Positions 55,700 to 63,999 of a DNA stretch of 64,000 nucleotides are shown here, in pieces. The stretch comes from Comamonadaceae bacterium ALPHA2B (lineage in GTDB: Bacteria > Pseudomonadota > Gammaproteobacteria > Burkholderiales > Burkholderiaceae_C). Within the stretch, counting starts at the first letter, position 1. Every line of letters starts with the position of its first letter. Below the pieces are notes generated by a model. That model saw only the letters and a program-made list of their open reading frames with translations. It was not told the origin of the DNA and searched no databases. The stretch spans positions 52,536-116,535 of the forward strand of contig SCOE01000015.1 in the NCBI GenBank assembly GCA_005503065.1. Direction: 5' to 3'. The translations under genes were made by a program, and so were the position numbers.

Positions 55700-55846
55700 A
55701 TGAACGTCCTCAACGACCCGATCGTTCAGGACTCCGACATCAGGACGATCGAATCAGCCATTCGCGAGGCGGCCGAGACGTTCGGGCTTCATCGTTTCGC
55801 GCAAGCGCTGGCCGATTCTCCAGAGGAACTGCGCAAGGCAGCTTGA
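55700..55846 (+). CDS. Small hypothetical protein, 48 residues
   Basis: MNVLNDPIVQDSDIRTIESA and an Ala/Glu-rich helix ending ELRKAA. It has a ribosome site (GGAAG before the ATG) and a strong terminator 18 bp after the stop, which together support a real gene. No family recognised. Confidence 0.55.
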   Translation: MNVLNDPIVQDSDIRTIESAIREAAETFGLHRFAQALADSPEELRKAA

Positions 55847-55863
55847 TCGCGCGATCCTCCACA

Positions 55864-55886
55864 CAAGCCCGCCCCGCGCGGGCTTT
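55864..55886 (+). terminator. Terminator after the 48-residue ORF
   Basis: Stem AGCCCGC (55864-55870) with GCGGGCT (55876-55882), loop CCCGC, then TTTTT at 55882-55886. Confidence 0.8.
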
Positions 55887-55976
55887 TTCTTGCCTGCCGC
55901 CAACTAATTCACGCGCCCTGCCGAGGAATCTCACAGAAACTGACAATCCTCGCTGGCCGACCTCCAAGCGGCCTTC

Positions 55977-56002
55977 AGCCCACCCTGAACGGTGGGCTTT
56001 TT
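55977..56002 (+). terminator. Second terminator, 90 bp further on
   Basis: Stem AGCCCACC (55977-55984) with GGTGGGCT (55991-55998), loop CTGAAC, then TTTTT. No ORF lies between the two terminators; a short RNA or a lost gene could explain it. It faces the 3' end of the mobile module. Confidence 0.75.
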
Positions 56003-56088
56003 CATTCATGGTAAGGGTTACCGGCTGCTGACGGCTGTCCCCGCCGTCGTTGCCCTGCTGCGGGGCAGCTGTCGATCCTGCACACCTT

Positions 56089-56967
56089 CTACGCATCGAT
56101 CGATGTCAGCTCCACCAACTTGGCAAACTCTTCCAATATCTCGGGGTAGTGCTTCTGCATGTAGTGCATCACACGCTCGTTATCAATCATCTTCACGACG
56201 TATCCGCGCGCTAGCATCAGGTTCAACATGTCTTCCCCGTGAGACTGCTCGGCAATCTTGTACTGCGCGAGCAAATTTGACATCTCGGTCTCCATGCGCA
56301 GTAGCTGCTCCTGAGAAAGAGCGCGACGACCAAGCGGCCTCTTCCCGGCGACTAAAAGTTCTGGCGACGTTGCCGCAAGCAATGCCCGGGCATATGAGGC
56401 AGTGACGCTGTTGGCCGACACCATCAACTCCGCACATTCGATTTGACGAGTGGGCTTCATTCTTCTCAGCGCGACCGGGACCTCGGGAGAGAAGTTGACG
56501 TCCTTTAGTATGGCTACGACCTCCTCGCAAATTCCGTCAAGCAGGGTACTTTTCTTCTGAAGCAGAGTAACGTCAATCGACAGGCCTTTGGCAAGTTTGG
56601 CCGGAGGGATGCCGCGATCTACCGCGCGACGAATCATCAGATGCTCTTGTATAGTCGACAGGCGGCTGATGCGGTTGTTGTAGGTAAAGGTCTCGTCATC
56701 AGTGGCGATGAGGCACGGCACCTCGGGAATTGAAAGCTCCTTGATGACCTCCAGTCGCAAGTGACCATCCAGAACAAGGTGATGCCCAGTTTTCTTATCC
56801 ACACCAGACACCGATAGAGGTTCAATCAGTCCAATCTCTTGGATCGACTCGCGAATCTGTCGATACTTGGGAATCAGCTTGTTCTTCGGATCGAGCTTTA
56901 CTGATGGGAGTAGCGCGTTCACCGCAATCATGATCGGCTTGGGAAGAAAGGCCAACAGGGTGCTCAT
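56089..56967 (-). CDS. RepB-like ParB-domain protein (third gene of the module)
   Basis: 292 residues. The ParB-N part has IGLIEPLSVSG and LVLDGHLRLEVIKEL, corresponding to the partition-protein nucleotide motif; the rest resembles the RepB C-terminal partition family, with RQIECAELMVSANSVTASYARALL. It starts by overlapping the previous ParB gene (ATGA, 56964-56967). It stands in a module with a recombinase, not with a replication gene, so a role in element movement or targeting is more likely than plasmid segregation. Confidence 0.85.
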   Translation of the reverse strand: MSTLLAFLPKPIMIAVNALLPSVKLDPKNKLIPKYRQIRESIQEIGLIEPLSVSGVDKKTGHHLVLDGHLRLEVIKELSIPEVPCLIATDDETFTYNNRISRLSTIQEHLMIRRAVDRGIPPAKLAKGLSIDVTLLQKKSTLLDGICEEVVAILKDVNFSPEVPVALRRMKPTRQIECAELMVSANSVTASYARALLAATSPELLVAGKRPLGRRALSQEQLLRMETEMSNLLAQYKIAEQSHGEDMLNLMLARGYVVKMIDNERVMHYMQKHYPEILEEFAKLVELTSIDA

Positions 56968-57866
56968 ATCGAGCCTCCCATACGGATTACTCGCTCGGCG
57001 AGGTAAGCAGGGAGGGTGTCTAGTCCTTCCAGCCGCAAGACGTTTACCAAGTTCTCATCGGTGAACATCTTGCGCAGCGCGCCGAGAATAAAGAACAGGC
57101 GCTGCTGGGCCAGTGATGATTTCCGGACCATCATGCGCTGTCTCTCAACTTCCTTTTTGTAGGCGCGGACTAGACTTGAACTACTGACATCCGCTCGGCG
57201 ACGTGGCGGTGCTCTTGCAATGCTCCTGCCCAAGAACTGGCGCCGTTCGATCAATTTTTTGGCGTACATCAACTGTGGCCCGCGCAGTTGCCCCGATTCA
57301 TACGAGTCTTGCATCGCCAACTGCACAGCCTTGTCGTCGTCACCTGCCCCGACGATCAGCAGTGCGACAGTAATTGGGATCTGCCCCCGGCCTACTGCAA
57401 CGAGCAGCCGTTCTTCCCCCTTGTCTGCAAGCTCTAGGATTTGGCGGACATAGCCTTCGTGCATGTCGATCTTCTGGGCGATCTCCCGTGGAGAGCAGCC
57501 CTTGTCGCGAAGAAGCACGATGCCGTTCAAAAGCTCCATGGGTTTGTGTCGGCGCCGAGCGATGTTCTCCGCCAAGCTCATAACGAAAGCATCCTCGTCG
57601 GAGACTGTCACCACAAGCGCCGGTATGCTGGACTCTCCCAATCTCTGGAATGCCTTCATGCGGCCCTCGCCGCAGATCAAGACGTAGCGTTCTGCGCCAT
57701 CCGGGCCGGGCCGAGGCGTCACGGTGACGGGCTTCTTCAGTCCCACCACACCAATATTCTTCACGATGACGTCGAACTTCTGTTGATCCCGCTCCCGAGG
57801 GTTCAGAACTTCGATTCGATTCAGCGGAATCATCCGCAGTTCAGGCAGAGAGAGGTTGGCGGTCAT
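56964..57866 (-). CDS. ParB-domain protein (second gene of the module)
   Basis: 300 residues. The ParB-N domain is complete: IEVLNPRERDQQKF (box I), VLICGEGRMKAFQRLG (box II, CTP-binding GxxR) and SLAENIARRRHKPME; a helix-turn-helix KGCSPREIAQKIDMHEGYVRQIL follows. The C half is charged. Overlaps both neighbours by 4 bp. It probably binds DNA as a CTP-controlled clamp. Confidence 0.88.
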   Translation of the reverse strand: MTANLSLPELRMIPLNRIEVLNPRERDQQKFDVIVKNIGVVGLKKPVTVTPRPGPDGAERYVLICGEGRMKAFQRLGESSIPALVVTVSDEDAFVMSLAENIARRRHKPMELLNGIVLLRDKGCSPREIAQKIDMHEGYVRQILELADKGEERLLVAVGRGQIPITVALLIVGAGDDDKAVQLAMQDSYESGQLRGPQLMYAKKLIERRQFLGRSIARAPPRRRADVSSSSLVRAYKKEVERQRMMVRKSSLAQQRLFFILGALRKMFTDENLVNVLRLEGLDTLPAYLAERVIRMGGSI

Positions 57867-59425
57867 GCAGCCCTCTTGAGTCGCGTGCGCGCTGCCATCT
57901 TGTAGAAGTAATCCAAGCTGTCGAAGCGGTAGCTTTCAAGCTCGATCGGATTCCGCTCGCCTAGCCTGATGCGCGGACAATTGATGTCCAGCCTGGGTAG
58001 TAAGTAGTAGTCGAACGCAGACCGGTTGTCTTGGTTCAAACGTATGGCAACTGTGAGGTCAGGATTCAGCCCGGTGTCGAATCTGATCTTCCAGAAAAGG
58101 CTTCCGCTCTCGACCTTGTGGCACCGCGCCAGCACAACAGAGACATCAAACTCATCGTTCACCCGCAGCATGTCGGTGTCGGCGTCTCGCTTCACTTTCC
58201 CCCCGATGGCCTCGATCCGCGATTCCGCGTCGCTCACAACAGCAGGGTGCAACTGCCGAAGAATGCGATTGATCTCGATGTACTGAAAGTCTCGAGCAGG
58301 CGTATATCCAACCAAGTGATACGCGCGAATGAGGCTGCCAAAGCGAGACGCATAAACCGAGGATGAAGGCATTCCTTCGGTTGAGTTGATGATCAAACCT
58401 GACAGGGCCTGGCGCTCTTCGTAGAGCACGCGAAGCCGTGTGATCAGTTCTTCATCGGTCAGCCGCCGGGAGCGCGCCCGAATGATTCCCTGTGCCGTGT
58501 AGAAGACCTCTTTTGCGACGATCGGGGCAAAGGCGTCTTCACGGCGGATCCACATATCGGACGGATTGACTACACGCAGCTTGCGAAGCTTGAACGAAAC
58601 GCGGTTGTAGACATTGCTTCCGATGTACTTTTCGTTAATCAGCACCCCATGAACCGTCGCCCTCGACCAGGATCGCCCAAGATCAGTAAGGATCTGCATC
58701 GAGTTGAGTCTGCCGGCTATTTGATTCTCCTGCAGTCCGTCCCTGACAAACCACGTATAGATCTGCCGAACCGTTTCAACCTCGTCGTCTGGGCCAGGGA
58801 CCAAGATCACCCGGTCGGTCTGAAGACTCTTTTGCTCACCTCGATCGAGCAGGCCCTTTTGCTGGCCGAGTTGATCGATCAGCAACCGTCGAAGTCCGAA
58901 TCCCGCAGGGCCACCCTGGCGAAAGCCCTCCTCGACGAGCCTGCACTGGCCAGCAAACACCTTTGCGGACAGTTCACGGCTGTATTCGCCGGCCATCGCA
59001 CGTTTGACGCCTTTGACGATGGTCGAGACCGGCGAGCCATCGTTCTCGAACTGCTCAGCGCAATAGATGACCTGAATGCCCGCCCGTTTGCAGATGTACT
59101 CGTAGTACGCACTTTCGTCAGCATCTTGAAAGCGACCCCAGCGACTCACGTCATAGACGAGGATCATCGAATAGCCCGGTCGTCCTGACTCGACGTCCTG
59201 AATGAGTTGTTGCAGTGCAAGCCTCCCCGCGATGCGAAGGCCGCTCTTCCCCTCATCCGCATATGTCTTCACGACTTCTATGCCGCGCTGCCTGGCGTAC
59301 TCCCGGATTCGGTCCGTCTGGTTCTGCGTGGAGTACTGCTGATGTTCGGTCGACATCCGCACATATTCCGCGGCGCACACTCCTGAGGAGTGGCTTTGCG
59401 GGATGTCGGCGCGCAATGCTTCCAT
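57863..59425 (-). CDS. Large serine recombinase
   Basis: 520 residues. Resolvase domain: catalytic Ser25 in YVRMSTEHQQYS, then LVYDVSRWGRF and GEYSRELS with the active-site arginines. The Recombinase domain follows (about 190-290, with LINEKYIGSNVYNR), and a long C part to 520 without the usual zinc ribbon or coiled coil, which is unusual. A GAGGGG eight bases before the ATG at 59425 decides the start. Its stop overlaps the ParB start. It would catalyse integration or excision. Confidence 0.92.
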   Translation of the reverse strand: MEALRADIPQSHSSGVCAAEYVRMSTEHQQYSTQNQTDRIREYARQRGIEVVKTYADEGKSGLRIAGRLALQQLIQDVESGRPGYSMILVYDVSRWGRFQDADESAYYEYICKRAGIQVIYCAEQFENDGSPVSTIVKGVKRAMAGEYSRELSAKVFAGQCRLVEEGFRQGGPAGFGLRRLLIDQLGQQKGLLDRGEQKSLQTDRVILVPGPDDEVETVRQIYTWFVRDGLQENQIAGRLNSMQILTDLGRSWSRATVHGVLINEKYIGSNVYNRVSFKLRKLRVVNPSDMWIRREDAFAPIVAKEVFYTAQGIIRARSRRLTDEELITRLRVLYEERQALSGLIINSTEGMPSSSVYASRFGSLIRAYHLVGYTPARDFQYIEINRILRQLHPAVVSDAESRIEAIGGKVKRDADTDMLRVNDEFDVSVVLARCHKVESGSLFWKIRFDTGLNPDLTVAIRLNQDNRSAFDYYLLPRLDINCPRIRLGERNPIELESYRFDSLDYFYKMAARTRLKRAA

Positions 59426-59555
59426 CGGGTAACCCCTCGAGCACAACTGGCTGGTTCAGAAAATTTGTGCGCCAAGCAAGAGGGCGCAGCGCAGGCGGCA
59501 TGCTCGCACCGTAACAGGACTCTGCAGGAAACTCGATCAAGTCTTCTCTTTGCAA

Positions 59556-59990
59556 TCAGTCCGCAATGGCTGCGATCGGGATGAGTTGGACGAGCCAACT
59601 CTGCGCGGCGGTGGCCTCACCACCCCACAGCCGTGCCAAACAAAAAAGCCCGGGGGGTGGCGGCCAAGCTGAGGACGCGTCAACCTTTGCAATCGAATTG
59701 AAATCGTCAGTGCGACGACGGTTTCGCTCCCGCTGCTGCTCGCGATTTGAGGCGACGTATTCAGGGTGCTCGCCGCGATACTTCCTCCAGTACTCCCTAT
59801 TTTTCTGTCGCCAGACCGACTGAGCTTCGAGCTGTTCCTGGTGGTAGTCAGGATCTGTTCTGCGTTTGGTTCGTTGCCACAAAAGCTTTCTTGCCTTCTG
59901 GCAATCAATGTCCGAACAGTACGCCTGTCTGGGTGCCCGAGGGTTGGGGTCGTATGGCCTGCCACAGGCGCTGCACCACCGCTTTTCCAT
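59556..59990 (-). CDS. Zinc-ribbon protein (first gene of the module)
   Basis: 144 residues. Two Cys pairs at the N terminus (WCSACGRPYDPNPRAPRQAY, then CSDIDCQKARK) make a zinc ribbon; then a basic, aromatic helix with WRQKNREYWRKYRGEHP and NREQQRERNRRR suggests DNA or RNA binding; the tail is Pro/Trp-rich and may be out of the conserved part. It stands 130 bp upstream of the recombinase on the same strand. Confidence 0.7.
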   Translation of the reverse strand: MEKRWCSACGRPYDPNPRAPRQAYCSDIDCQKARKLLWQRTKRRTDPDYHQEQLEAQSVWRQKNREYWRKYRGEHPEYVASNREQQRERNRRRTDDFNSIAKVDASSAWPPPPGLFCLARLWGGEATAAQSWLVQLIPIAAIAD

Positions 59991-60233
59991 GGCTGCTCCT
60001 TGCGCCCTTCAGGGCCAACACAAGAGAGAGCCCAAATTGTCGAAGCTGCCGCGCCGGGCTCTGGGGCGCCAGCAGCTGATGGAAAACCGCCTCACCGCGG
60101 CTTGGGCTGATCTAGGACTTGGAGCGCCCGGTCGGCCCACGGACCTCCTGTCCTTGCTCGACTTGAAAGGGGCGCGGACTCCTAGTTGTCCGCTGTGAGA
60201 ACAATCCCACCAGGAATTGCGAACGGGATGTGG

Positions 60234-60967
60234 CTAGAAGAGGCCGACGGCTTCAAGTTGCGCAGCTGGTGGACCCGCAGGCGCCGCGTCAAACACCTCG
60301 TGCGGCGTGAGCTTAATGAGCGCCCTCGCCTCCTCGACCGTGCCTTGCAGCCACCGGTCTACTTCGCCTCGTTCAAGCAGCACTAAGCTGCGCTTGTCCT
60401 GTTTGTCGGGGCCGAGACGCGGATCAGGCTTATGCATGCGCTTCATGAGCGGGTGCGCGTCCGCGTTTACCGTCACCATGGTATAGCTGGGCACGACTTC
60501 CCCGCTTGCGGGATCAGTCCACTCGCTCCAAAGACCCGCCACGCTCCACGGCTGACCATCAGCGCGGAGGAACCGCCACCAGACATTCGCGCCAGTTTCC
60601 CAGTTTGGCTCGAAGAAAAGCCGGGCAGGAACGATGCAGCGTTGGCCCTTCTTCCATGCCTCGCGGTAAGTCGGCCGAATTGCGATCGTCTCCTGACGAG
60701 CGTTCCGGTGCTGATTCGCTTGGGCTTCTCGCCTGGGCCGCGTGGCCGGCTCATCGGGATGCGAGTCTCGCTGTCCGGAGGGATCATCCCCCACTGAGCC
60801 AGTTGCGCCGTGCGCTCGCCCTCGCCATCCAGGCGCACGATCGGCCCTGTGGACAGCGGGAACAGTTCGCGTGCCCTGAACAGCCCCGACGGCATCCGCT
60901 TGCCGGCACCGATTTGCCAGAAGTCTTCTAGCTCGCGCATCTCGGGCGGGATGTAGCGGGTGCACAT
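60234..60967 (-). pseudogene. yedK: YedK/HMCES (SRAP) gene with a frameshift
   Basis: The SRAP fold forms a covalent link to abasic DNA through Cys2. Here MCTRYIPPEMRELEDFW opens at 60967 with Cys2 present. Residues up to KRISTGT are in one frame, and NARQETIAIRPTYREAW, KKGQRCIVPARLFFEPNW and VNADAHPLMKRMH continue in another; the shift is near 60703-60712. A single missing base explains it. The active-site Asn, Glu and His are in the second part. Either a true pseudogene or a sequencing error. Confidence 0.8.
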
Positions 60968-61101
60968 ATCAGCAGCATATGCTGACAAGTCCGAGCATCT
61001 GAGAGCTGGTCATATAATGCATTAGTTCACATTGTTGAGCGCTGCTCCTACGTCGCGCCCGATTTCTCTGCTGGACTCTCACCGGTCAGAGTAGTCTCTG
61101 A

Positions 61102-61299
61102 ATGAAACCCGACCATCCACTTGGCGAAGAATTTTCCGACTGGGCCGAGCTAACCGATCAGTATCGCGCTCGGCTGGAGCAGGCGTCGCCTCAGAAAATT
61201 CCACACCGGACCCAGCTGGCCCGCATGGTGAGGCGTTTGCGGGCCCTTGCGACCGCAGCCACCGAGGCGGTCGCGCGACAGACTCCACCACCCCGCTGA
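61102..61299 (+). CDS. Small hypothetical protein, 65 residues
   Basis: MKPDHPLGEEFSDWAELTDQ then a basic helix (QLARMVRRLRALATAA). No ribosome site and no family recognised; it is the only long frame in this stretch and has plausible composition. Confidence 0.4.
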   Translation: MKPDHPLGEEFSDWAELTDQYRARLEQASPQKIPHRTQLARMVRRLRALATAATEAVARQTPPPR

Positions 61300-61399
61300 C
61301 CGCTCAGGGCTGAAGGCGCGCTTGAAACTCGGCCGAGAGAGCGTCGAAGAGCATGCCAAGAAGGCTGACATTGGTCCGGCGTTGCTGAAAACGCCCAAG

Positions 61400-61555
61400 T
61401 TATCGCGCTGACGGCTCAGAGAGGGTTTGGATTGTCGATTCGATCGCGTTGCGCATGGCTGCGTGCCCGGGCGGCTCCCTCAGCCACACCAAGACAAGCC
61501 ACAACACGCCGACAGCAAGCACGACGCAGCTCGCGAGCGCGTAGATCAACAGCAT
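61400..61555 (-). CDS. Small single-helix membrane protein, 51 residues
   Basis: MLLIYALASCVVLAVGVLW continues in a hydrophobic stretch to about residue 25, then a soluble tail (REPPGHAAMRNAIESTIQTL). GAGGGG lies six bases before the ATG at 61555; an ATG at 61561 is also in frame. This is a typical small membrane protein of mobile DNA. No family recognised. Confidence 0.5.
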   Translation of the reverse strand: MLLIYALASCVVLAVGVLWLVLVWLREPPGHAAMRNAIESTIQTLSEPSAR

Positions 61556-61603
61556 TTCCATCCCCTCGAAGAGTTGAGCCAGGAAACGATTGGCTCGCGT
61601 GAT

Positions 61604-61822
61604 TTATGAAGACCGGCTCGACCCGGCTGTACCAGGCTGTACGTTCCGGATTGTCCCGACGGGCTCCAGCCAAGCAAGCGCCGCCTCGTCAGGGGTGAGA
61701 CCAAGCAGATCCGGATTGTTCGCGATCTCGCGCGCCACCTCGTCCAGTTCGGCCGGATCAATGGTCCTCCAGCGCCGTTGTAGGCGATGTGCGCAGAGAG
61801 CGATCCAGATTTCGCGATCCAT
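61604..61822 (-). CDS. Small hypothetical protein, 72 residues
   Basis: MDREIWIALCAHRLQRRWRT followed by a helix with IDPAELDEVAREIANN. It has the look of short accessory-element proteins. Its start codon overlaps an ATG on the other strand and lies 8 bp from a LexA-type box. Confidence 0.55.
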   Translation of the reverse strand: MDREIWIALCAHRLQRRWRTIDPAELDEVAREIANNPDLLGLTPDEAALAWLEPVGTIRNVQPGTAGSSRSS

Positions 61823-61829
61823 GGTGATA

Positions 61830-61845
61830 CTGTATGAAAATACAG
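61830..61845. promoter_or_regulatory. LexA (SOS) box
   Basis: CTGT (61830-61833), 8 bp, ACAG (61842-61845) within TACTGTATGAAAATACAGGT, very close to the LexA consensus. It lies between a minus-strand and a plus-strand small gene. Confidence 0.7.
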
Positions 61846-61937
61846 GTGTGTTCGCAATCGTTTATCGCTGTCGATTCCATGGTGCGCGGCTAGATGCCGA
61901 CGCCATCCGCGCCAACCCCCTGCAGGGAGACCTCATC

Positions 61938-62240
61938 GTGCACCGCCGGGGAATGGGCCGAATCGCCAAGTTGGTGGCCGCAGACGGGGAAACCTACCTG
62001 ACCCCGCTCATGGACAAAGTTCGCCTGCTCGACCTGAACGAGCGCGGTCTCCTGATCGCGGGGCGGGAGAGGTATCCCGGCAGAAACGACAAGCGCGACG
62101 GGCCGACCTATCCACAGGCTTGGTGGTGCATCCCGACTCAACGGCCAGTGCTCAGGCCCGATACGCGGCCGCAGCAGCTCGGGGAAGCGGCCGAGATAGG
62201 CCGCACGATGGTCAACCACTACTCTCGACGTAGAGGCTGA
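61938..62240 (+). CDS. Hypothetical protein of about 100 residues, SOS-linked candidate
   Basis: Contains GMGRIAKLVAADGETYLTPL and MDKVRLLDLNERGLLIAG, then a Pro/Arg-rich tail with QAWWCIP. The frame is open from 61821. I chose the GTG at 61938, which has AGGGAG upstream and leaves a normal leader after the LexA box; a GTG at 61848 is also possible. No family recognised. Confidence 0.5.
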   Translation: MHRRGMGRIAKLVAADGETYLTPLMDKVRLLDLNERGLLIAGRERYPGRNDKRDGPTYPQAWWCIPTQRPVLRPDTRPQQLGEAAEIGRTMVNHYSRRRG

Positions 62241-62261
62241 CCCACAGACAATCACGCCCCC

Positions 62262-62498
62262 ATGGACCTGTTCGATATCCCAACCACTGTGCTTCGGCAC
62301 CCCGCTTGGTACAGCGACGCCGTGTCCGAGGAAACCGCCCTTCCTCTTCGTGTGGGCGACTACAAGGTAAGTCCTGGATCTGGCCGTGACGATCGATGGA
62401 CAGTCACCTCAATCAAGGGTGAAACGGTGTATTGGGGTATCGGGCCGGTCACCGTCCTGGCTGACTATCAGTTTCTCGGGCATCGAGCCGAACGGTAA
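62262..62498 (+). CDS. Small hypothetical protein, 78 residues
   Basis: MDLFDIPTTVLRHPAWYSDA then a beta-like part with GDYKVSPGSGRDDRWTVTSI. It follows the previous gene by 21 bp on the same strand, so probably in one transcript. Function unknown. Confidence 0.5.
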   Translation: MDLFDIPTTVLRHPAWYSDAVSEETALPLRVGDYKVSPGSGRDDRWTVTSIKGETVYWGIGPVTVLADYQFLGHRAER

Positions 62499-62678
62499 GG
62501 TTTGGGTTGCCCAGGCCCGCATTGCGAGACCTACAACACCAGCACGCCTGTTGGCGCGTCGAAGAAGCCGGACGGAACTTGCGATCACCCTGGTGCGGCA
62601 GCAGGGTGACTTTCCAATGTTGAGGATGGCCCCAACATATCGCGGCGCGTTGGACGCACGGTAGACGCTGCGCGATTG

Positions 62679-63875
62679 TCATCGTTGGCAAAGCATCACG
62701 GACATGTACAGCGGAGTGCTTTCCTTACTGTTTGGGCTCGCAAAGGCCCTGCCCGCACCCTTCAACTGCTCAATGACGCTCTGGGCGTAGGCTACAAACT
62801 GGGGTGCGGCCTTGACCTCGCTCGTGACGCCTGGATCGTAGAGGACTTGCGCACCGACCGACACGTCAAATCCCTTGTCTTTCAACTCTGCGTCGCTAAT
62901 CTCGCGCAAAGCAATGCGGCGCTCGGGGACCCCCTTGCTGACAAGCAGTGAACGCATTTGCTGCACGAACTTGTCGTTAGTTCCGGAGCATCGGAAGATC
63001 CCAAATCGCATGGCCTCCAGCGGAATGTCTGCGGGGATAGCAACATTTGCCTGTCGTTGCAGTGCCACTGAAGCCTCGGCTCTGGCGACATTAGGGTTCT
63101 CAGCGTTGCCCGTCCGCAGAAAGGCGTTCGTTTCGACTTCGAGAACTTTCTCTTCACAGTACTCGCGCGTGGCAAGCCTTGCGCACATGTCGATTCGCTG
63201 GGCTGCTGGACAAGAGTTCTCGACGGTGGAGGCCACAGTGGCGCGTGAATTGGCGGCGTAGCAATTCTCGAATTGGAAAGACTTAGTTACGATCAACTCG
63301 ACGATGTTGAAGACGGTTTGAGAGACAACCGCCATGTCCGAACTCGATCCGCCGGGGGAAACAACGGCCTTGGATATCTCGCCGGTTGCAGTCGATGCAT
63401 TCAATTGGGCGCTGCCCGATCTCCCCGTGTCTTTAGACTTTGCTGCAGCCGAATTTTGGTCGACTCCAGTGGCTTGAGCCCCGTTAGCTACAGCCTTCGT
63501 AGACACAACCTTCCCTGATCCGGTCTTATCCGAGGCCGCTTTGACAGCGGCCCCAACCGAGGCGACCACTTTTTTAGGATCGACCTTCGACATAGCATCA
63601 GTATTTGACTCGCCGTCCTCCGGCGCGGCTGCGCCCTTTTTGGATGCTCCAGTTGCTTCACCTGAAGCTTTGTCATCAGCAGTAGTCTGGTCTGCGGTCT
63701 TCTTGCCGCCCTCCACCACCACCGTCGCATTGCCCGTGGCGCTTACCTGTACAGGAGGCACCCGAACGGCACCTGTAAGCTGCTCAATGGCAAGAACGCC
63801 CAGGACCGCCGCCTGATAGCGCTTGAACAGCAGCAGGTAGGCATCTGCATCCAAATCAGCCCTGGAATCTGCCAT
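62679..63875 (-). CDS. Ser/Thr/Ala-rich hypothetical protein with conserved-looking C half
   Basis: 398 residues. An N-terminal segment with AYLLLFKRYQAAVLGVLAIEQLTG precedes a low-complexity region of about 110 residues (Lys/Ser/Thr/Ala/Gly), then a C half with cysteines at SCPAAQRIDMCARLAT, MRFGIFRCSGTND and SVMLCQR. The ATG at 63875 is preferred; a GTG at 63896 is in frame. I do not recognise a family. An IS3-like fragment lies 50 bp upstream, which may have removed its promoter. Confidence 0.6.
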   Translation of the reverse strand: MADSRADLDADAYLLLFKRYQAAVLGVLAIEQLTGAVRVPPVQVSATGNATVVVEGGKKTADQTTADDKASGEATGASKKGAAAPEDGESNTDAMSKVDPKKVVASVGAAVKAASDKTGSGKVVSTKAVANGAQATGVDQNSAAAKSKDTGRSGSAQLNASTATGEISKAVVSPGGSSSDMAVVSQTVFNIVELIVTKSFQFENCYAANSRATVASTVENSCPAAQRIDMCARLATREYCEEKVLEVETNAFLRTGNAENPNVARAEASVALQRQANVAIPADIPLEAMRFGIFRCSGTNDKFVQQMRSLLVSKGVPERRIALREISDAELKDKGFDVSVGAQVLYDPGVTSEVKAAPQFVAYAQSVIEQLKGAGRAFASPNSKESTPLYMSVMLCQR

Positions 63876-63927
63876 GCGGAGGAGGCACTGAATCACCCCG
63901 GGATTCGCGGAGGCTGTTTGGTTTAAG

Positions 63928-63999
63928 TCAGACCGCCACCGTGGTGGCCTGACTGGTGAGTTGCCGGTAGTAGTTTGCCTCGGCTTCTGATGGTGGGAT
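63928..63999 (-). mobile_element. 3' end of an IS3-like transposase gene, cut by the window edge
   Basis: On the minus strand the last 23 codons read IPPSEAEANYYRQLTSQATT and then VAV-stop. This resembles the C terminus of IS3-family OrfB proteins. The rest of the element lies beyond the window. Confidence 0.55.

Larger units (their letters stand above)
56089..59990 (-). mobile_element. Four-gene recombinase-ParB-RepB-zinc-ribbon module
   Basis: Coding extent of a compact operon on the minus strand: zinc-ribbon protein, large serine recombinase, ParB-like and RepB-like proteins, the last three joined by ATGA overlaps. G+C is clearly lower than in the core. I recall similar gene sets in other proteobacteria but know no named element. 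End repeats were not identified, so the boundaries given are only gene limits. Confidence 0.65.

Noticed and set aside
60968..61020. LexA box before the yedK pseudogene
   Set aside because: The palindrome CAGCATATGCTG at 60973-60984 does not have the CTGT-N8-ACAG form of a LexA site.
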